Assembly (NCBI RefSeq): GCF_002001045.1
Contig: NZ_MUNR01000006.1
Span: 62,001 to 126,000 of the forward strand
Source of the DNA: Rhodanobacter sp. C01
GTDB lineage: Bacteria > Pseudomonadota > Gammaproteobacteria > Xanthomonadales > Rhodanobacteraceae
Direction of reading: 5' to 3'
Length of the DNA stretch: 64,000 bases
Positions 16,652 through 25,005 of this stretch are shown here, piece by piece. Numbering within the stretch: position 1 is the first letter of the stretch; each line of letters opens with the position of its first letter. The notes beneath the pieces are model-generated. The model saw only the letters and a program-made list of their open reading frames with translations. It had not been told where the DNA came from and did not search any database. The translations under genes and the position numbers were made by a program.

Positions 16652-17446
16652 TCAGTTAGGTAGCAGACTCTGACCTATCCTGCGCAGCTCGGCTGGATTG
16701 TTTAGCACCAGTTCGCGCCCTTCGATTTCAATTAACCCGAGGCTGCGGAAGCGACTAAGAACTCGGCTCACTGTCTCGGCGGCTAGACGGAGATAGTTGG
16801 CGATATCGCCGCGTGACATGCTTAGTTGAAAGTGAGTGCCAGAAAAGCCTCGCGTGGCATAACGCTCACCTAGATCCACGAGAAACGCTGCCATGCGTTC
16901 GTCGGCGCTATGGTCACCCGCGAGTAGGCTGGCGGCACCCAGCTCCTTGCTGAGCATGCGGAAAAGGTGTTGCTGTACGGCTGGGATACGAGCGGCCAAC
17001 GCGCTCATGGCCGGGAATGAGAAGCGACAGAAATGTCCGTTCTCCAGCACGATTGCATCGCACGGAAAATGATCCGGATAGATGGCGTTTAGGCCGATTA
17101 CTTCGCCGGGTAGGTAGAAGCCAAGCACCTGTTCGCGCCCGTCGCGATCAACCATGCTGGTCTTTACTGTGCCAGCACGCACCGCAAAGATTGCGCGAAA
17201 TGGGTCTCCGTTGTGGAAGACATATTCACCGGCTCGAAACGGTCCTACGTGCTCGACCAGACAATGCAGTGCACTTAGGTCGGACTTGCCATAGCCCACT
17301 GCGAGACAAACGCTGGCAAACGCACAGGTACGACAGAAATGGTTTTCATCACCATCATCAGCGATCGGACTGGGTGGTTGGGGCAGGCGGCCTATCTGAT
17401 CGCTGGAACGCATCTGGGAAGCATCTTTGGTGATCGTGCCATTCAT
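16652..17446 (-). CDS. fnr: FNR/Anr-type oxygen-sensing transcription regulator
   Basis: The 264-residue protein has the Fe-S ligand pattern C-x2-C-x5-C (CRTCAFASVC, residues about 38-47) and the distant fourth cysteine in HFPCDAI, so it should carry an oxygen-labile [4Fe-4S] cluster. A cyclic-nucleotide-type sensor fold follows, then the HTH with recognition helix AAETVSRVLSRF; the E-x2-S-R residues are those that read TTGAT half sites. Its ATG overlaps the hemN stop, so both share the promoter at 18875, implying autoregulation. It is the natural candidate to bind the boxes listed in this block. Confidence 0.93.
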   Translation of the reverse strand: MNGTITKDASQMRSSDQIGRLPQPPSPIADDGDENHFCRTCAFASVCLAVGYGKSDLSALHCLVEHVGPFRAGEYVFHNGDPFRAIFAVRAGTVKTSMVDRDGREQVLGFYLPGEVIGLNAIYPDHFPCDAIVLENGHFCRFSFPAMSALAARIPAVQQHLFRMLSKELGAASLLAGDHSADERMAAFLVDLGERYATRGFSGTHFQLSMSRGDIANYLRLAAETVSRVLSRFRSLGLIEIEGRELVLNNPAELRRIGQSLLPN

Positions 17447-18840
17447 ATGGTACGCGAGTAGCGTGCCGTGCTCTCTCGGCCGAGATACGCATCAAAGCAC
17501 ATCGCGATACTACGCAACAACAGCTGTCCACGCGACGTTACACGGATGATACGTGAGTCTAAGGTCACCAATTGGTCATCGGCAAGCAATTGCAGCCGGG
17601 CCAGTTCAGTAGCGAAATATTCCCCGAAGATTAGACGATGACGCGCACCAAAAGCATACATGTCCAGCTTACCATGGCACATCAGCTCACTTATCGCTTC
17701 GCGACGAATCTCATCGTCCTCGTCCAGCAGCAGCCCACGAACAATAGGCAGGCGGGCATTGTCCAGGGCACTGTAGTAGCCGGTTAGATCCCGGGCATTC
17801 TGGCTGTAGCTGTTGCCAATACGGCTGATCGCACTCACACCCAAGCCTACGATGTCGCAGTCGCCATGGGTGGAGTAACCCTGAAAATTTCGTTGCAGTG
17901 TGCCCGCCCTTTGTGCGCGTACCAGCTCGTCGTCGGGGCGTGCAAAGTGATCCATGCCGACGTAGACGTAGCCGGCCGAACAGAGCCGCTGCAGCGCTTG
18001 ACCAAATAAGGCTAGCCGCGTCGCCGGATCGGGCAGTTCGGCCGTGTCGATCTGCTGTTGCGCCTTGAACAGGTGCGGCATATGCGCGTAACCGTATACG
18101 GCTACACGGTCTGGTTCCAATCCGATCACTTCCGAGAGTGTATGGTCAAATCCCTGCATCGTTTGCCGTGGCAGACCGTATATCAGGTCTACACTGGCCG
18201 ACACGAAGCCTGCGGCCCGCCCAGCCTGCAATACCTCACGTGTCTGCTCCACACTCTGAATACGATTGACAGCCTGCTGCACCTCCGGATCGAAATCCTG
18301 GATGCCTACCGACAGTCGGTTGAAGCCAAGCTCCGCCAGGCCGTGGATGTAGTTGCCATCGGCAAAGCGCGGATCAATCTCGATGCCGTACTCACGCCGG
18401 CTCTCGTGTATGAAGCTGAAGTGCTGGGCCAACGACTCCATCAGCTCGGCCATCCGCGGTAGATCGAGAAAGTTCGGCGTGCCACCACCAAAATGTAGTT
18501 GACGCACTGGCCGATCACGGTCGAACAGTGGTGCCAAAAGTTCAATCTCGCGGTACAGCCGTTCCAAGTAGCGGTCGGCCTTGCCGATATCGCGGGTAAT
18601 TACGCGGTTGCATCCACAGTAGAAGCACGGACTGAGGCAAAAGGGTACGTGAACGTAGAGCGACAACGAACGCGGGATTGGCTCTTCGTTGGACGCGCGG
18701 ATCACTTCGCGTAGCGTGGCTTCGACGAAATCGCGTCGGAACTGCGGTGCTGTGGGATAGCTGGTATAGCGCGGTCCGTCCGTGTCATAGCGGGCGATTG
18801 TCGCCGGATCGAATTCAGGTGCAGTGATGGCTCGGCTCAT
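17443..18840 (-). CDS. hemN: Oxygen-independent coproporphyrinogen III oxidase HemN
   Basis: A radical-SAM enzyme of haem synthesis that works without O2. The 465-residue protein has YDTDGPRYTSYPTA at the N-terminus, the cluster motif CLSPCFYCGC (C-x3-C-x2-C, residues about 67-76), the GGGTPNF block and a HemN-type C-terminal domain. Length equals the E. coli type enzyme. It overlaps fnr by 4 bp (ATGA). The FNR-type box is centred 41.5 bp from the ATG, so the transcript may begin at the start codon. Confidence 0.95.
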   Translation of the reverse strand: MSRAITAPEFDPATIARYDTDGPRYTSYPTAPQFRRDFVEATLREVIRASNEEPIPRSLSLYVHVPFCLSPCFYCGCNRVITRDIGKADRYLERLYREIELLAPLFDRDRPVRQLHFGGGTPNFLDLPRMAELMESLAQHFSFIHESRREYGIEIDPRFADGNYIHGLAELGFNRLSVGIQDFDPEVQQAVNRIQSVEQTREVLQAGRAAGFVSASVDLIYGLPRQTMQGFDHTLSEVIGLEPDRVAVYGYAHMPHLFKAQQQIDTAELPDPATRLALFGQALQRLCSAGYVYVGMDHFARPDDELVRAQRAGTLQRNFQGYSTHGDCDIVGLGVSAISRIGNSYSQNARDLTGYYSALDNARLPIVRGLLLDEDDEIRREAISELMCHGKLDMYAFGARHRLIFGEYFATELARLQLLADDQLVTLDSRIIRVTSRGQLLLRSIAMCFDAYLGRESTARYSRTI

Positions 18841-18874
18841 GTGCTTAGTTTGTGCAGCGCGAGTAGTTCGTGCA

Positions 18875-18888
18875 TTGATTCAGGTCAA
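18875..18888 (-). promoter_or_regulatory. FNR/Anr-type box for hemN-fnr
   Basis: TTGATTCAGGTCAA has one mismatch to the inverted repeat. It is centred 41.5 bp from the hemN ATG, which would give a leaderless mRNA and FNR autoregulation. Nothing else was recognised in 18889-19174. Confidence 0.7.
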
Positions 18889-19174
18889 AAACCGCGACGA
18901 AATGCTGCGTTGCTCCTATCCAAGGCGAGCACCACCATCGGAAATCCAGCTTTACGTCGGTTGGAGAGCATCGCGTGCTATTTGTCAGGCCAATCGCTCC
19001 GCAAGCTATCCTGTCTAAGCCTAAGAGGGCAAAACATGAGGTTGGGAATCCCATCCACACTTTACGAGGCCGATGATGTGCACCTCCTTGGAGCAACTAG
19101 GCAAGAAGTCATACGCCCTTCGACCCGGTCGCGAACCGCAGCCATGATTGCCGATCAATCGGTACGGCCTCCAT

Positions 19175-19188
19175 ATGACACAGATCAA
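19175..19188 (+). promoter_or_regulatory. Weak FNR/Anr-type box for nnrS
   Basis: ATGACACAGATCAA keeps the TGA-N6-TCA core with a degenerate left arm. Its centre is 67.5 bp from the nnrS ATG, the distance seen at the better boxes. Confidence 0.5.
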
Positions 19189-19248
19189 GAATGTCGCCCC
19201 GAATGGCGGTCAACATGACAGGTCGTTCTCACTTGAGTTGACGCCGTC

Positions 19249-20496
19249 ATGGCTGAATCTCCATCTTCAAGAGTCAAGCCCGCTATGTTCGCGGAGTTGC
19301 CAGCCCTGCTGGCGTCGGCGCCGCATCGGCTGCTGTTTCTGGCCGGCACGGTTGCAGTGCTGCTCAGTATGCTTTGGTGGGCGCTGGAACTAACCTGGAT
19401 GCGCTTCGGGCTGGGTGGCTGGCCGCAGCCATCGATAGCCCCCGGCTGGGCGCATGCAATGCTGATCCAATACGGTTTGTTTCCGCTATTCATCTTTGGC
19501 TTTTTACTGACAGTTTTTCCGCGCTGGCTGAATCGACCGGCGTTGCCGCGCGGGCGGTATGTACCGGTCGCTGGCTGCGTATTCGGCGGTTATGTGCTGG
19601 CGAACGTGGGGCTGCTCGACTTGCCGTGGCTGCTCAAGCTCGGCTTCATCGTGATGCTGGCGGGTTACGTGATCGGCTTCTGGACACTGGCGACGGTGTT
19701 GCATGCGTCGGGTGAGCGCGACAACCATGCGCGTTCGTGTCTTCTGGCGGTGGGTTTGGGCACGCTAGGGCTTCTCGCGTTCCTGGTCTCTCTGTTCGGC
19801 GGTCCGTTCGAGTGCGCTACGCTGGCGATCCGGCTGGGGACATTTGGTCTGCTCCTGCCCATTTTCTTTACGGTAACGCACCGAATGCTACCGTTCTTTA
19901 GCGGCAATGTGGCAGCCGACTACAGGGTGATCCGTCCGCGCTGGAGCCTTCCGGTTGTGTGGGTGTTGCTGCTAGTACATGCGCTGTTGGATTGGCGCAA
20001 TGCGTTGGGCTGGCTGTGGCTAACTGATGTTCCGCTGGCGCTGGTGTTCGCTTGGCACGCGCTGGCGTGGCAACCTTGGAAGGCGATGCGGCCAGGTCTG
20101 CTTGCTGTGTTGCATCTGGCATTCGCTTGGCTGCCGTTGGCATTCGTGCTGTATGCGCTGCAGGACGTGATTTACGCGGCCAGCGGTCATCTGCTGCTCG
20201 GACGTGCACCTCTGCATGCATTGGCGATTGGTTACTTCGGCTCGATGCTGGTCGCAATGGTGACGCGGGTGACCCAAGGCCATTCCGGTCGGCCGCTGCA
20301 GATGGGCGCGGTAGCGTGGCTGTGCTTCGGACTGCTGCAGATCGTCGTGTTGCTGCGCATCCGCGCGGAATTGGGCGGCGATATGTACCTATGGCTGGTG
20401 GTCGCTGCGTACGGCTGGCTACTGGCTTTTCTGCCATGGGTGCTGCGTTCGGCATGGATCTACCTGACCCCGCGGGTGGACAACAAGCCGGGTTAA
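19249..20496 (+). CDS. nnrS: NnrS family haem-copper membrane protein
   Basis: The 415-residue protein has about twelve helices and fits NnrS: an N-terminal MFAELPALLASAPHRLLFL segment, conserved histidines in TVTHRMLPFFS and a later HALAIGYFGSMLVAMVTRV block. NnrS proteins bind haem and copper and protect against nitrosative stress by limiting iron-nitrosyl formation. The gene stands divergent from hemN and is followed by a small CopD-like gene with its own FNR-type box. Confidence 0.92.
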   Translation: MAESPSSRVKPAMFAELPALLASAPHRLLFLAGTVAVLLSMLWWALELTWMRFGLGGWPQPSIAPGWAHAMLIQYGLFPLFIFGFLLTVFPRWLNRPALPRGRYVPVAGCVFGGYVLANVGLLDLPWLLKLGFIVMLAGYVIGFWTLATVLHASGERDNHARSCLLAVGLGTLGLLAFLVSLFGGPFECATLAIRLGTFGLLLPIFFTVTHRMLPFFSGNVAADYRVIRPRWSLPVVWVLLLVHALLDWRNALGWLWLTDVPLALVFAWHALAWQPWKAMRPGLLAVLHLAFAWLPLAFVLYALQDVIYAASGHLLLGRAPLHALAIGYFGSMLVAMVTRVTQGHSGRPLQMGAVAWLCFGLLQIVVLLRIRAELGGDMYLWLVVAAYGWLLAFLPWVLRSAWIYLTPRVDNKPG

Positions 20497-20541
20497 GGTG
20501 GCGCCGCCGTCGTCTTGCCAACAACTCACACAGGCTCTCGC

Positions 20542-20555
20542 TTGATCCATATCAG
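20542..20555 (+). promoter_or_regulatory. FNR/Anr-type box for the CopD-like gene
   Basis: TTGATCCATATCAG has one mismatch. It lies in the 113-bp gap after nnrS, centred 61.5 bp from the next ATG. Confidence 0.72.
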
Positions 20556-20609
20556 CGCGTCCAGGATGGGCTACGCGCAGACTCGTTCACCCAGTATTGG
20601 GAGAAAGTG

Positions 20610-21047
20610 ATGGCTGTCTGGTATCCATGGATAGTGTTGATACATTTGTCTTGCGCGATCCTGTTTGTCGGTTCGGTGGCGTTCGAGGTGTTGGTGATCG
20701 AGTCCCTACATCGACACTTCGACGGGGCCATAATGCAGCGTATCGAACAGGCGGTGATGGCGCGGGCACGCCGCTTCATGCCGCTGGTAGTGATTCTGCT
20801 GTTCGCCAGTGGCGGCATGTTGTTCGACATTCGTTGTGCTGGCATCAGCTGTATTGGCACGCGCTTCGGCAACTTGTTGCTGCTGAAGATGCTGCTGGCG
20901 TTCGGCGTACTCGGCGTGTTTGTTAATGCGATGCGGGCTATGCGGAGCGGCAGGATGAACGTGTGCCGGTTCCGGCATACCCATCGCGTGGTACTCGGCC
21001 TGATGATTGGCATCGTTTTCTTGGCCAAGATCATGTTCTATCTGTAG
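20610..21047 (+). CDS. Small four-helix membrane protein, CopD-like
   Basis: This 145-residue protein has four predicted helices with histidines at helix ends (LIHLSCAILFVGSV near residue 11, HTHRVVLGLMIG near residue 123), a pattern like CopD and related haem/copper membrane proteins. The ATG at 20610 follows GAGAAAG and gives a helix directly at the N-terminus, so the long overlapping frame starting within nnrS is not used. It is placed behind nnrS with a separate FNR-type box, suggesting a role in NO-related haem or copper handling (inference). Confidence 0.75.
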   Translation: MAVWYPWIVLIHLSCAILFVGSVAFEVLVIESLHRHFDGAIMQRIEQAVMARARRFMPLVVILLFASGGMLFDIRCAGISCIGTRFGNLLLLKMLLAFGVLGVFVNAMRAMRSGRMNVCRFRHTHRVVLGLMIGIVFLAKIMFYL

Positions 21048-21311
21048 ACGGCCTTCTTCTAATAAGGCGCATCATCTCTACAGTCGCATTCAATGATCAG
21101 TCGATCAGTATCGACGGCCAGTTTTAGGCAGTGAGTACGACGGCACCGGTGTTTCAGTAGGTCGGTAGCGATTTAGGGAGATGTTCAAGCCCTACGACTG
21201 TGAAACCTGAAGGCGCTGAATCACTCATGTGTCGGGTACACCCGACTCTGGAGCTGGCTCCGGGTGATTGGTGAAGCATGGCTCGCGGAGTGCCTCGACC
21301 GAGCTGGGGAG

Positions 21312-21719
21312 CTACTCTCTGGTGATGCCGACTACGGGCACGACAAAGTTATGTGCTCGCTCATGCAGGCCGAGCCACAGCTTGAGGCTGCGGCCGATGT
21401 GCTGGGCATACTCCAGCATCAGTACGGCGTTCGCTTCGTCCAGCTCTTGGGCGCAGGTTTCACGCCACAGGGTAAGCCAGCGGTCAAAATGCTCGGCGAG
21501 GATCGGGTGCGGTCGGTGTGCGGCCATCAGGTTTCCGCGACAGCTTCCGATGCGTAATGCTACTGATGACCAGAAGGAGGCAAGTAAGCGCTTGTGCTCG
21601 TCCCAGTCACGCACTGCGGCATTGAATACTGGGCCCAGTTTCCGATCGCATCGCACCCTTTCGTAAAAGCGGTCGACTAGCGTAGCGATCGCGAATTCGT
21701 CAAGGAATGGTGAGTTCAT
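21312..21719 (-). CDS. Group III truncated haemoglobin
   Basis: The 135-residue globin has FYERVRCDRKLGPVF in the B-E region, the conserved AAHRPHPI stretch and the likely proximal histidine in HFDRWLTLW, features of the group III (P) truncated haemoglobins. Such globins can bind O2 or NO. It lies 98 bp downstream of azurin in the same direction without an obvious own FNR-type box, so it is probably transcribed with azurin. Confidence 0.88.
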   Translation of the reverse strand: MNSPFLDEFAIATLVDRFYERVRCDRKLGPVFNAAVRDWDEHKRLLASFWSSVALRIGSCRGNLMAAHRPHPILAEHFDRWLTLWRETCAQELDEANAVLMLEYAQHIGRSLKLWLGLHERAHNFVVPVVGITRE

Positions 21720-21768
21720 GCGGAACGTGGTGCATCAGGAGTCGGAATACACGAAAGTAGGGGCGTTT

Positions 21769-21812
21769 GCCCACAGCACGTATCCGGTACCAGCCGGAAA
21801 CGTGCTGTGGGC
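21769..21812. repeat. Inverted repeat between azurin and truncated haemoglobin genes
   Basis: A perfect 12-bp stem (GCCCACAGCACG with its complement at 21801-21812) encloses a 20-base loop that can itself pair TCCGG with CCGGA. No T-run follows on the reverse strand, so it may be an attenuator or mRNA-stabilising hairpin rather than a full terminator. Confidence 0.6.
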
Positions 21813-21817
21813 GCCAC

Positions 21818-22264
21818 TTATTGGCTCAGGTTCAGCGTGCCCTTCATCAGGGTCGCGTGGCCTGGGAAGGTGCAGAAATATGCGTATTGTTCGCCAGTCT
21901 TGAGCTTGGCTACGCTGATGGTCGCGGAGTCGGATTCGCCACCACCGATCAGCTTGGTATGCGCAATGATTCGGGCGTCGCCCGGCTTCTCATAGTTGCT
22001 GGCAGCACCTGCCTGCATGCCGTCGGCAATAACGCCGGGCTCGTCGGCATTGTGGGCCAGCACCCAGTTATGGCCCATCGCAGTCTTCGGTAGCGTACCG
22101 GTGTGTTTCAAGGTCACCGTAAAGGTCTTGCAGGTCTTCGGCACGGTGATGCTTTTTTGATTGTATTGCATAGCATCATTGGCTTCGACAGTGGTTGCAC
22201 ACTCAGTGGCCAGCAGTGGGGTGGACAACAGGCCGAGCAGGGTGATCGCAATTAGTTTTCGCAT
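21818..22264 (-). CDS. azu: Azurin
   Basis: A small periplasmic blue-copper protein that carries electrons to nitrite reductase or oxidases. The 148-residue precursor begins at the ATG at 22264 with a signal peptide ([19 protein letters not shown]), preceded by GGAGC. The copper ligands are visible: GHNWVL (His) and [10 protein letters not shown] (Cys, His, Met in C-x4-H-x3-M). It lies downstream of ccoS and has its own FNR-type box inside the ccoS coding end. Confidence 0.95.
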   Translation of the reverse strand: MRKLIAITLLGLLSTPLLATECATTVEANDAMQYNQKSITVPKTCKTFTVTLKHTGTLPKTAMGHNWVLAHNADEPGVIADGMQAGAASNYEKPGDARIIAHTKLIGGGESDSATISVAKLKTGEQYAYFCTFPGHATLMKGTLNLSQ

Positions 22265-22331
22265 TAGTAGAAGCTCCAATGAGGAATGGTGGGGAAGAAG
22301 AGTGGCTTCATTTTGGCGTGCTCATGCGCAG

Positions 22332-22547
22332 TCAGCCTTGATCTGGGTCAGTGCCAGCGGCAAAGTCCTCTGCCTGCGTGGCCCTTTCCGGAGGCGCTTC
22401 GCCCGGAGCCAAATCTTCAAGCAGTGGTAGAACTCCCGGGCTGTCCAGATCGTCAAACTGCTGGTGATTGACGGCCCAGAAGAAAATGACTGTCGCGATC
22501 AGCACCACCAGCAAGGTTACCGGGATCAGTACAAGCAGGATGTTCAT
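22332..22547 (-). CDS. ccoS: cbb3 oxidase maturation protein CcoS
   Basis: A 71-residue protein with one N-terminal membrane helix (MNILLVLIPVTLLVVLIATV) followed by the CcoS-type motif AVNHQQFDDLDSPG. CcoS is needed to load cofactors into cbb3 oxidase. The start overlaps the ccoI stop as ATGA; the longer frame upstream is a shadow of ccoI. Its last codons contain the azurin FNR-type box. Confidence 0.9.
   Translation of the reverse strand: MNILLVLIPVTLLVVLIATVIFFWAVNHQQFDDLDSPGVLPLLEDLAPGEAPPERATQAEDFAAGTDPDQG
22338..22351 (-). promoter_or_regulatory. FNR/Anr-type box for azurin, inside ccoS
   Basis: TTGATCTGGGTCAG has two mismatches to the perfect repeat. It lies in the last codons of ccoS, 80.5 bp from the azurin ATG, and spells the ccoS C-terminus GTDPDQG in that gene's frame. 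Confidence 0.68.
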
Positions 22548-24790
22548 ACGCGCATCTCGCGTTGCTTCGCCGTGGGTTCGCTGACACTGTCGCGACCCAC
22601 GCGCAATGCGTTGAGCACGACTGCCAATGAGCTCAGCGACATCCCGATGGCGGCGAGCCACGGCGGCACGAAGCCGAGCGCGGCGAACGGCACGGCACAC
22701 AAGTTGTAGACGAGTGACCAGCGCCGGCTCTGAGCAACCACGAGAGCTACCTGGCGCGCGATCGAGCGTGCTTGCACGAGGCCGTCCAGACCTCCATCCA
22801 GCAAGAGCAGGTCGGCATGCGCCTGTGCCAACTCGGTTCCACTACCCAGCGCGGCGGAGACGTCCGCGCCCGCCAGTACCGGCGCGTCGTTGCTTCCGTC
22901 ACCGACGGCCAAGGTGACGTGATCACGCTGGCGGGCTGCCTGCAGCCGCTGCAGCTTGTCGGTGGGCGACTGACGGCCGTAAGCGTCGTGGATGTCCAGA
23001 CGAGCGGCAAGCGCGGCCACGCGCGATTTACTGTCGCCACTGGCGATTACCAGCGCGATGCCGTCGGCACGCAGCGCGTCGAGCGTGCGGCGGGCATCTT
23101 TGCGTGGCTGTTCGTCGAGATGGAAGGCAGCGATCGGTCCGTTCTGATCGGCCAGCAGCAGCGCATTTGAGAGGCTTGCCGATACCATATGTCCGCTCGG
23201 CGCCAGCGCGAAATCGGCGCGCCCCAAACGCAGTGGGCGACCATCGACTTCCCCGCTGATGCCTGCGCCGGCACTGACCTCAACTGCCTGCGCCCGCTGT
23301 GGCAGGCCACGCTGGCGGGCGGTGCTGGCCAGCGCACGCGCCAGCGGATGCGAGCTTTCATGGGCCAGTGCGGCGGCCAGCTGCAGCACGTCATCGGGAT
23401 CATCGCCGCGGAGCGGTTCGATCGCGGCGGTTGCCAGTTGCGGCACGCTGAGCGTGCCGGTCTTGTCGAACAACGCGTAATCGACCCGCGCCAGCGTGGC
23501 CAGCGCGCTGCTGTCGGTGACGAGCACTCCGTGTCCAGCCAACACGCCGAGAGCGCGGGTCAGCGTGGCCGGTCGAGTCAGTGCGAACGAGCATGGACAG
23601 GCGACCACCAGCACCGCCACCGCCGCTTCGAACGCGCGCGCTGGGTCCACCAGCATCCAGCCCAGCGCCGTCAACGCGGTCAGCAGCAGTACGCGGCCGA
23701 TAAAACGGCCGACTTCGCGTTCGCCCCCGGGCGCGGACACCATGCGCGCCTTGCGCGTACGCGTGCTGAGCGCGCTCAATCGGGCGGCAGCTGTCGCCTC
23801 GCCGGTGTGTTCCACGAGCAGCTCGGCAGGGCCGACCAGCAGCATGCTGCCGGCAATCAGCCGCTCCCCGCGCTGACGCTGCACGTGGAGCGATTCGCCC
23901 GACAGCAAAGCCTCGTCCACCTCGGCCATGGCGCTCTCCAGCACGCCGTCTGCCGGTACCGTGGTGCCCTCGGCGATGTGCACGTGATCGCCAGCAACCA
24001 GCTCGATCGCGGCCACCGTTTCCAGGCTGCCGTCTGCATGCCGACGCTCCGCCAGCAGCGGTGCGGCATCGATCACCGCATCGCCAAGAGCACCACTGCG
24101 ATGCCGCGCGCGCAACTCCACGTAGCGTGCGGCCAGCAGCAGAAACACAAACATGCTGACCGAATCGAAGTAGATGTCGCCGCTGCCGCGCAAGGTGTTG
24201 ATCGTGCTTGCGAGAAATACCAGCAGCACCGCGAGCGTCACCGACAGGTTGATGCCCAACTGGTGGCGGCGCAGTTCGCGCAGTGCGCCGACATAGAACG
24301 GCTTGGCCGAATAGAACACCACGGGCACGGCGGACAACAGACTCAGCCAGCGGAACAGGCCGCGGGTAGTGAAATCGACGAAGTCGACGACGCCGATGTA
24401 GATCACGAACGCATAGGTCATCACCTGCATCGCGAACATGCCGGCGACCAGCAGGCGCTTCAATGCGTCATGCGATTCGCGCGAACGGGCGTCGTCGATG
24501 CTGTCATGCCGCAGCGGTTGCGCCCTGCAACGTGCGCCAGTGAACGCCTCGAGCAGAACCGGCAGTGATGTGTGCTGCCTGTCCCACACTACCCGTACGC
24601 GCTTGGCCGGTGCGTCGATGGCCACCCGCTGCACGCCGGGCAACCCGTGGATGAGTTGCTCCAGTCGCAATACCTGCTGCGCGTTGTGCAGTCCTTCGAC
24701 CCGCAGAGCGATCTCGCTATGACCATCTCGGCGTGTACGCAATACCTGCGCAGCCAGTTGCGGCTGGACCCATGCCGCATGGGTACTCAT
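22544..24790 (-). CDS. ccoI: Copper-transporting P-type ATPase CcoI (FixI)
   Basis: This 748-residue P1B ATPase exports copper needed for cbb3 oxidase assembly. Seen: intramembrane metal motif VVACPCSFALTRP, phosphorylation motif DKTGT, SSHPLARAL (HP locus), hinge VGDGSNDAP, and an actuator loop LLSGES (family usually TGES). The N-terminal metal-binding-like domain (about residues 1-75) is present, but its usual CxxC is replaced by VEGLHNAQQV, and the extra N-terminal cysteines of many FixI proteins are also absent. It overlaps both neighbours by ATGA (a small membrane-protein gene and ccoS). Confidence 0.92.
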   Translation of the reverse strand: MSTHAAWVQPQLAAQVLRTRRDGHSEIALRVEGLHNAQQVLRLEQLIHGLPGVQRVAIDAPAKRVRVVWDRQHTSLPVLLEAFTGARCRAQPLRHDSIDDARSRESHDALKRLLVAGMFAMQVMTYAFVIYIGVVDFVDFTTRGLFRWLSLLSAVPVVFYSAKPFYVGALRELRRHQLGINLSVTLAVLLVFLASTINTLRGSGDIYFDSVSMFVFLLLAARYVELRARHRSGALGDAVIDAAPLLAERRHADGSLETVAAIELVAGDHVHIAEGTTVPADGVLESAMAEVDEALLSGESLHVQRQRGERLIAGSMLLVGPAELLVEHTGEATAAARLSALSTRTRKARMVSAPGGEREVGRFIGRVLLLTALTALGWMLVDPARAFEAAVAVLVVACPCSFALTRPATLTRALGVLAGHGVLVTDSSALATLARVDYALFDKTGTLSVPQLATAAIEPLRGDDPDDVLQLAAALAHESSHPLARALASTARQRGLPQRAQAVEVSAGAGISGEVDGRPLRLGRADFALAPSGHMVSASLSNALLLADQNGPIAAFHLDEQPRKDARRTLDALRADGIALVIASGDSKSRVAALAARLDIHDAYGRQSPTDKLQRLQAARQRDHVTLAVGDGSNDAPVLAGADVSAALGSGTELAQAHADLLLLDGGLDGLVQARSIARQVALVVAQSRRWSLVYNLCAVPFAALGFVPPWLAAIGMSLSSLAVVLNALRVGRDSVSEPTAKQREMRV

Positions 24791-25005
24791 GGTGGAGGGC
24801 CGTTGCTGCTATGGCTGCTGCTTGGCACCCCGAACACGGTGTGCGACGTGTCCACCGGGATATCGGCGTGACGGGAGCTCACCACGATCAGCCATACGCA
24901 CCCGGCCATCGATGCGGCGAAGACCACCACACCAAGCCACAGCACCGGCTGGCGATACCAGCTCGATGCGCTGGATAAATCGCGGGCGTCATGGCGTGGC
25001 ATCAT
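24787..25005 (-). CDS. Small single-helix membrane protein between ccoP and ccoI
   Basis: A protein of 71-72 residues with one helix (VLWLGVVVFAASMAGCVWLI) and a short periplasmic tail. It starts at tandem ATGs inside the end of ccoP and ends in an ATGA overlap with ccoI, so it is translated with the cluster. The position is that of fixH/ccoH, and the SSWYRQP lead-in to the helix resembles FixH, but the protein is about half the length and lacks the FixH domain. The call as a real gene rests on the tight overlaps. Confidence 0.6.
   Translation of the reverse strand: MMPRHDARDLSSASSWYRQPVLWLGVVVFAASMAGCVWLIVVSSRHADIPVDTSHTVFGVPSSSHSSNGPPP

Noticed and set aside
20052-20609. Long forward frame that starts inside nnrS and runs into the CopD-like gene
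   Set aside because: The upstream part is an off-frame reading of nnrS; the ATG at 20610 gives a normal membrane protein with promoter in front.
23189-24568. 459-codon forward frame opposite ccoI
   Set aside because: It is the antisense shadow of the GC-rich ccoI gene, with His/Gln/Arg-rich composition and no motif.
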